From CALFXN01 sp937957815 (GTDB lineage: Bacteria > Synergistota > Synergistia > Synergistales > Aminobacteriaceae), in the NCBI GenBank assembly GCA_036788195.1, contig DAIQNX010000005.1:1-64000 (forward strand): a stretch of DNA of 64,000 nucleotides, read 5' to 3'. Of this stretch, positions 59,533 through 64,000 are shown piece by piece; within the stretch, counting starts at the first letter, position 1; each line of letters opens with the position of its first letter. The translations under genes were made by a program, and so were the position numbers. A model generated the notes under the pieces. The model was not told the origin of the DNA, made no database searches, and saw nothing but the letters and a program-made list of their open reading frames with translations.

Positions 59533-62067
59533 ATGGACTATCGCGACCGATTCGTTCCGTTCTCCGCTTCCGCTGCCGTACAGCCTCCGGATCTCTCGGA
59601 GAACGCGGAGTGGCTTCTCGCCCAGCGCTATTTTTCGCTCCGATACGACGATGCGACCGGAGCTGTGAGGCGGGAGGCGAGCTTTCACGAATTCGCGCGC
59701 CGCGTTTCGCGGATCGTCGCGTCGGCGGAGTCGCTGTATCTCGATGCGGATGATCCCGCGTCGCTCGAATGGCTCCGGACGCTCGAAGCCAACATGTACG
59801 CCGACCTGTGCGCGCGCCGTTTCCTGTTCAACTCGCCGTGCCTCTTCGGCGCTGGGGCGGGGCTGACGATACGGTCGGACATGGCCGCGCGGATCTACGG
59901 GGATCCGGAGACGCTGACGTTCGCGGATTACGCGCTGTTGCAGCGGTCGAAGACGAAGAACCAGCAGCTCTTCGCGTGTTTCGTTATCTCGGTAGGGGAC
60001 AGCATCGAGGGGATCTTCGACTCCGTGAAGGACGCCGCGGTGATCAGCAAGTTCGGCGGCGGCGTCGGCGGAAATTTCGGAAACCTGCGCGAACGGGGGT
60101 CGGAAATCAACGGCGGCGTCGGCGGCAAGGCCTCCGGGCCGATATCGTTCATGGAGACGTGGAACACGATGGGGGCGGTCGTCGTCCAGGGCGGTCGCCG
60201 CCGCGCGGCTCTCATGGGGATGCTCTACGACGATCACCCCGATATCCTCGACTTCATCCGGAGCAAGGAAGAGGAGGGCAAGTTCCCCTACTTCAACATC
60301 TCGGTCTGCCTTTCCGACGCGCTGATCCGCGCGGCCGGGGCCGGAGAGGGATTCGCGCTGCGCTCCCGGAAGGACGGTTCGGTCGTCCGGACGATTCCGG
60401 CGGCCGAACTCATGACGGCGATCTGCGAAAGCGCCTGGAAACGCGGCGACCCCGGGGTCTTCTTCATCGACCGGGCGAACGCCGACAACCTTCTCAAAAT
60501 GGGGCCCGAGTGGCGCATCGAGTCCACGAATCCCTGCGGCGAACAGCCGTTGCCCAATTATACGAGCTGCAACCTCGGTTCGGTCAATGCGGACACCTTC
60601 GTCGGTTCGGGATTCGACGCCGCCGCGTTCGAGAACCAGGTCTTCCGCTCCATGTACTATCTGGACCTCGTGATCGACGCGTGTTCCTACCCGCTGCCGC
60701 GGATCGAGGACCGCACGAAGCGGATACGTCCCGTCGGTCTCGGAATCATGGGGCTCGCGGATGCGGCGATCCGCCTGCGTCTCCGGTACGGCGCGGATGA
60801 CTTCCTCGCGTTCTGCGACCGCCTTGCGTCCCTGATGTCTTCGGCCGCGCTTCAGGCGACCGTCGATATGGTCGACGAGATGGGCAAAGCGTCCTTCCCG
60901 GAGTCCGGGCTCGTCCGCGAGCTGTTTGGGGCGTGGAGGACCGACGGCGGAACGGGGCGCATTCCCGAAGAGGTCCGCCCGGAGAACCTTGCCGGACTGG
61001 TCGAGGCGATGCGCGGCGGGGATCGGATCCCCTACACGCTCGTCAACGCGGTCGAAGCGCTTGCGCGGCGATCTCCCGAAGACGCCGCGCGCGTGGTCCG
61101 GGCGCTCTTTGAAGGACGGCTGCGCAACAGCCGCAGGCTTTCGATCGCACCGACCGGGTCCATCTCGATGCTTATCGATGCGAGCCCCGGCGTGGAGCCG
61201 AATTTTGCGTGGTCCTGGTCGCGCCGGATCGTCCGGACCGACGCCTCGGGCGCCGAAACGCGGGAGTTCTGGCACCGGCTCCTCTCCCCCGACCAGCGCG
61301 AGGAACTCCGGCGTTCGGGACGGATCGCGGACCCCGTCTTCGTCACGGCCTACGACATCGGGACCAAGGAGCACGTCAGCGTCGTCGGACGCTTTGCGGC
61401 GCATGTCGACAGCGGCATCAGCAAGACCGTGAATCTCCCGAACGAGGCGACCGTGGAGGACGTTCGCGGCGTCTACGAGATGTGCTATCGCTTCGGCGCG
61501 AAGGGAATCACGATCTATCGCGACGGATCGCGCAACGACCAGCCCGTCGACGTGAAGGGCAAACAGGAAGCCGCAGGAGCGAAGCGCGAGCAGCAGGTTC
61601 CGCACACCAGCCGCGTGAAGGAGCGCCCCGGAATGATCGTCTTCGGGAAGACGATCAAGGAGCATACGCCGTGGGGGAGCGTCTACGTCACGCTGAATTT
61701 CGACGGGGACGAACCGTTTGAAGTGTTCGCGTCGATCGGCAAAAGCGGCTCCGAACTCAAGGCGATGACCGAGGCGCTCTCCCGGGCGATATCGATCGGC
61801 CTTCGGAGCGGCGGTAAGCTGGAGGACTTCATCGCGACGCTCAAGGGCCTTTCGGGCAAGGAGGCGTGGCTCTTCGACTCCGACGAGGAGCAGGTGGCGC
61901 GTTCCATTCCGGATGCGGTGGCGCTGCTTCTGGAAAAGCTGATCCGGCGCGAGACGCCGCACGGGGGCGACGACCGCGGGAAGAAGTGTCCCGAGTGCGA
62001 CAGCCCGATGGAGATGGTCTCGGGCTGCGCCTACTGCTTCAGCTGCGGCTATTCGCCGTGCAAATAG
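59533..62067 (+). CDS. nrdJ: Adenosylcobalamin-dependent (class II) ribonucleotide reductase
   Basis: 844 residues from ATG 59533; ATG 59521 is also in frame but sits on the AAGGA site. Ten-stranded barrel landmarks: RRFLFNSPCLFGAG (Cys that makes the thiyl partner pair), NQQLFACFV, KFGGGVGGNFGNLRERGS, STNPCGEQPLPNYTSCNLGSVN with catalytic Cys and Glu near 333, and LSIAPTGSISML. The C-terminus holds a vitamin B12-dependent RNR zinc-ribbon/redox tail with KCPECDSP, GCAYCFSCGYSPCK. It reduces ribonucleotides without oxygen. Confidence 0.95.
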   Translation: MDYRDRFVPFSASAAVQPPDLSENAEWLLAQRYFSLRYDDATGAVRREASFHEFARRVSRIVASAESLYLDADDPASLEWLRTLEANMYADLCARRFLFNSPCLFGAGAGLTIRSDMAARIYGDPETLTFADYALLQRSKTKNQQLFACFVISVGDSIEGIFDSVKDAAVISKFGGGVGGNFGNLRERGSEINGGVGGKASGPISFMETWNTMGAVVVQGGRRRAALMGMLYDDHPDILDFIRSKEEEGKFPYFNISVCLSDALIRAAGAGEGFALRSRKDGSVVRTIPAAELMTAICESAWKRGDPGVFFIDRANADNLLKMGPEWRIESTNPCGEQPLPNYTSCNLGSVNADTFVGSGFDAAAFENQVFRSMYYLDLVIDACSYPLPRIEDRTKRIRPVGLGIMGLADAAIRLRLRYGADDFLAFCDRLASLMSSAALQATVDMVDEMGKASFPESGLVRELFGAWRTDGGTGRIPEEVRPENLAGLVEAMRGGDRIPYTLVNAVEALARRSPEDAARVVRALFEGRLRNSRRLSIAPTGSISMLIDASPGVEPNFAWSWSRRIVRTDASGAETREFWHRLLSPDQREELRRSGRIADPVFVTAYDIGTKEHVSVVGRFAAHVDSGISKTVNLPNEATVEDVRGVYEMCYRFGAKGITIYRDGSRNDQPVDVKGKQEAAGAKREQQVPHTSRVKERPGMIVFGKTIKEHTPWGSVYVTLNFDGDEPFEVFASIGKSGSELKAMTEALSRAISIGLRSGGKLEDFIATLKGLSGKEAWLFDSDEEQVARSIPDAVALLLEKLIRRETPHGGDDRGKKCPECDSPMEMVSGCAYCFSCGYSPCK

Positions 62068-62074
62068 CGGACGA

Positions 62075-62102
62075 TTGACAAGCTCTTGCTATCGCGTATA
62101 AT
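62075..62102 (+). promoter_or_regulatory. Promoter of the SAM riboswitch and metK
   Basis: TTGACA (62075-62080), 16 bases, TATAAT (62097-62102): a full consensus promoter eight bases after the nrdJ stop. Initiation near 62109. Confidence 0.85.
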
Positions 62103-62137
62103 TCTCTGGCGTTTGTGATTCTTTGACAACTGAAAAT

Positions 62138-62238
62138 CTCTTATCGAGAGCGGCGGAGGGACTGGCCCGATGATGCCCGGCAACCTGTTTTTCCAGACAT
62201 GGTGCCAAAACCAGCGCCCGTGCGGCGGATGATAAGAG
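62138..62238 (+). ncRNA. SAM-I (S-box) riboswitch
   Basis: P1 pairs CTCTTATC (62138-62145) with GATAAGAG (62231-62238). Inside, the conserved segments GAGAG, GGAGGGACTGGCCC and GGCAACC occur in the SAM-I order, followed by a GGTGCCAAAACCAGC arm. A terminator lies just downstream. At high SAM the aptamer should let the terminator form and shut off metK. Confidence 0.95.
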
Positions 62239-62260
62239 GAAAGCGGCTGTATGCGAATGA

Positions 62261-62289
62261 AAGGCCCTTCCTCGGGAAGGGCCTTTTTT
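62261..62289 (+). terminator. Expression-platform terminator of the SAM riboswitch
   Basis: AAGGCCCTTCC (62261-62271) and GGAAGGGCCTT (62275-62285) with a 3-base loop and six T in total. Confidence 0.92.
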
Positions 62290-62342
62290 GTGTCGTATTT
62301 GCGGGAAACGTGTTTTCAGATCGAAGAAGGGGGTTACGACAT

Positions 62343-63545
62343 ATGGCGGAAAAGTTTCTGTTCACTTCGGAATCAGTGACGGAGGGGCACCCCGACAAGG
62401 TGGCCGATCAGATTTCCGACGGCGTCCTCGACGCTATCCTCAAGGACGACCCTAAGGGACGCGTGGCGTGCGAAGTTCTCGTGACGACTGGGCTCGTGCT
62501 CGTCGCGGGCGAGATAACCACAAGCACCTACGTGGATATCCCGAAGCTCACCCGGGATATCATCAAGGATATCGGCTACACTCGCGCGAAGTACGGCTTC
62601 GACGGCGACACCTGCGCGGTCATTTCGGCGATCGACGAGCAATCCGCGGACATCGCCCAGGGCGTGAACGCGGCGCTGGAAATCCGTAGCCAGGCGGCGC
62701 ATGAGGAAGAAATCGCGAAGACCGGCGCCGGGGACCAGGGGATGATGGTCGGCTACGCGTGCAACGAGACGCCCGAATTCCTGCCGATGCCCATCGCCCT
62801 TGCGCATCGGCTCGCGAGAAGGCTCGCGAAGGTGCGCAAGGAGGGGACCATCCCGTATCTCCGTCCCGACGGAAAGACCCAGGTCACGCTGGAGTATCAG
62901 AACGGCGAGGCCGTGCGTGCGGACACGATCATCGTGTCGACGCAGCATCATCCCGGCGCGACGGAGTCCCAGATCCGCGCGGACATCATCGAGCACGTCA
63001 TCAATCCCGTCATCCCCGACTATCTCATGAAGGAAGACACGCGGATGCTCGTCAATCCGACGGGGCGTTTCGTCAAGGGAGGACCGATGGCGGACACCGG
63101 CCTCACGGGACGAAAGATCATCGTGGACACCTACGGCGGGTGGGCGCCCCACGGCGGCGGCGCGTTCTCCGGAAAGGATCCGACGAAAGTGGACCGTTCC
63201 GGCGCCTACATGGCCCGGTATGTCGCCAAGAACGTCGTGGCGTCCGGCGTGGCCGACAAGTGCCAGATCCAGGTGGCGTACGCCATCGGCGTGGCGGAGC
63301 CGGTTTCGATCATGATCGATACGTTCGGAACGGGGAGCGTATCCGACGAGCGGATCACCGCGATCGTCCGGGAGCTTTTCGACTTCCGCCCCGGCGCGAT
63401 CATCAGCCGGCTCGACCTGCGGAAGCCGCAGTACCGCCGCGTCGCGGCCTACGGACACATGGGCCGGATCGATCTCGATCCGATGCCTTCATGGGAGCTG
63501 ACGGACATGGCGGAAGCGATTCGCAGGGCGGCCGAAAAGGCGTAG
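62343..63545 (+). CDS. metK: S-adenosylmethionine synthetase
   Basis: 400 residues. The three family signatures are SVTEGHPDKVADQISDGVLD, GAGDQGMMVGYA and GGGAFSGKDPTKVDRS. It makes SAM from methionine and ATP. ATG 62343 has an AAGGGGG site. Under the SAM-I riboswitch, its output feeds back on its own mRNA. Confidence 0.97.
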   Translation: MAEKFLFTSESVTEGHPDKVADQISDGVLDAILKDDPKGRVACEVLVTTGLVLVAGEITTSTYVDIPKLTRDIIKDIGYTRAKYGFDGDTCAVISAIDEQSADIAQGVNAALEIRSQAAHEEEIAKTGAGDQGMMVGYACNETPEFLPMPIALAHRLARRLAKVRKEGTIPYLRPDGKTQVTLEYQNGEAVRADTIIVSTQHHPGATESQIRADIIEHVINPVIPDYLMKEDTRMLVNPTGRFVKGGPMADTGLTGRKIIVDTYGGWAPHGGGAFSGKDPTKVDRSGAYMARYVAKNVVASGVADKCQIQVAYAIGVAEPVSIMIDTFGTGSVSDERITAIVRELFDFRPGAIISRLDLRKPQYRRVAAYGHMGRIDLDPMPSWELTDMAEAIRRAAEKA

Positions 63546-63563
63546 GCAGGGCGGAACGCGGAG

Positions 63564-63618
63564 AACGAAGACAGGGAAGGGGACCGGCCTCTCGCCGGTC
63601 CCCTTCCCTGTCTTCGTT
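63564..63618. terminator. 25-base-pair perfect hairpin after metK
   Basis: Arms 63564-63588 and 63594-63618 are perfect reverse complements around a CTCTC loop. The stem contains the runs GGGAAGGGGACC and GGTCCCCTTCCC. The T tract is short in both directions. It separates convergent metK and the beta-propeller gene. Confidence 0.85.
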
Positions 63619-63639
63619 TGATGTCGGTTGCGTCGCGGG

Positions 63640-64000
63640 TCAGCGAATCGCGTACAGAAAGCCGTCCATACTTCCGAAGAAGAGTGTCCCCCCGTCGATC
63701 GCGGGAGAGGAGAGGATTTCGCGTCCCGTCGCGAACGACCAGTGGGCTTTGCCGGTTGCCGCGTTGAGCGCGAACAGAATCCCCTGGTCGCTTCCGAAAA
63801 AGACGAGTCCGTCCGCGACGATCGGTGTCGAGTGGATGCCGCCCGGGGAGTTGAACGACCACATCGGAACGCCGTTTCCGACGCCGAGGGCGACGAGATT
63901 TCCCGTTACTGTGCCGATATAGGCACGACCGCCGGAGATCGTCGCCGATGTCGTGACGGATTCCCCGACCGAAGCCTTCCAGAGCGGGATGACGCCCTTG
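63640..64000 (-). CDS. PQQ-like beta-propeller repeat protein, C-terminal part (5' end outside window)
   Basis: The frame is open to the window edge and ends at TGA 63642-63640. About 120 residues are visible, built of propeller blades: GGRAYIGTVTGNLVALG, GGIHSTPIVADGLVFFGSDQGILFALNAATGKAHW and GGTLFFGSMDGFLYAI (each a W-docking-like repeat unit). Such proteins include BamB and many exported sensors; a choice is not possible without the N-terminus. Confidence 0.8.
   Translation of the reverse strand, partial: KGVIPLWKASVGESVTTSATISGGRAYIGTVTGNLVALGVGNGVPMWSFNSPGGIHSTPIVADGLVFFGSDQGILFALNAATGKAHWSFATGREILSSPAIDGGTLFFGSMDGFLYAIR

Noticed and set aside
58032..63618. Mobile element ends or CRISPR-like repeats
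   Set aside because: The long inverted repeats at 58032 and 63564 each occur once, have different sequences and sit exactly between convergent genes. No transposase or regularly spaced repeats were seen.

Overview
The window is a high-GC, gene-dense chromosomal stretch from a diderm anaerobe. A run of exactly 100 N at 47642-47741 marks it as a draft scaffold. The gene set fits a peptide- or amino-acid-fermenting member of the Synergistota or a similar phylum: a four-gene Hnd-type [FeFe]-hydrogenase, a class II (B12) ribonucleotide reductase, a TRAP transporter with carboxylate lyases, many ABC importers and LPS-modification genes. This assignment is inference from gene content. No 16S, tRNA or other phylogenetic marker is present. 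No insertion sequence, CRISPR array, tRNA or rRNA was seen.

Region 1 (1-8000), amino-acid supply. A truncated class III aminotransferase is followed by metQNI (methionine import) and, past a convergent methyltransferase, ilvC-ilvB-ilvN (branched-chain synthesis). Each operon starts with a good sigma70-like promoter, then a short leader peptide gene whose codons match the operon (Met-Leu-Met-Cys-Met for met; eight Ile/Val in ten codons for ilv), then a strong intrinsic terminator. These look like two ribosome-mediated attenuators of the same design. The methionine one is the most unusual item in the window. metK at the other end carries a classical SAM-I riboswitch, so the cell appears to sense charged Met-tRNA and SAM separately.

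Region 2 (8000-25400). A uracil-DNA-glycosylase-like gene and an SsuABC/TauABC-like importer are followed, convergently, by the hydrogenase operon hndABCD. Next come a Pot/Fbp-like ABC operon with an embedded TIGR00725/LOG-like gene and deoC with two small upstream genes. The first of these encodes a 34-residue membrane peptide behind a strong Fur box. An HEAAH putative metallopeptidase, a deaminase, a Fur-family regulator and a PpiC-type foldase follow.

Region 3 (25360-37060). A c-di-GMP signalling patch holds HDOD and GGDEF genes, a decayed Fe-ADH/GGDEF/HD-GYP locus and a PAS protein with a degenerate GGDEF. Housekeeping genes follow: a deoxynucleoside kinase, an FAD oxidoreductase, truD and a flavodoxin-like reductase.

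Region 4 (37130-46836). A complete lipid A aminoarabinose (arn) pathway runs arnT-arnB-arnC-arnA(formyltransferase)-arnA(decarboxylase)-arnD-ugd-rlmI on the minus strand, with a divergent arnE/F-like transporter. ArnA is split into two genes.

Region 5 (46896-64000). A PAS-GGDEF gene interrupted by the assembly gap, a lytic transglycosylase and a UPF0182 membrane protein lead to a GntR-controlled carboxylate operon (TRAP dctPQM, two PEP-mutase/isocitrate-lyase family enzymes, an HpcH/HpaI aldolase). A PatB-type C-S lyase, nrdJ, metK and a truncated PQQ-like beta-propeller gene complete the window. Convergent gene pairs are separated by long, sometimes perfect, inverted repeats that probably act as bidirectional terminators.
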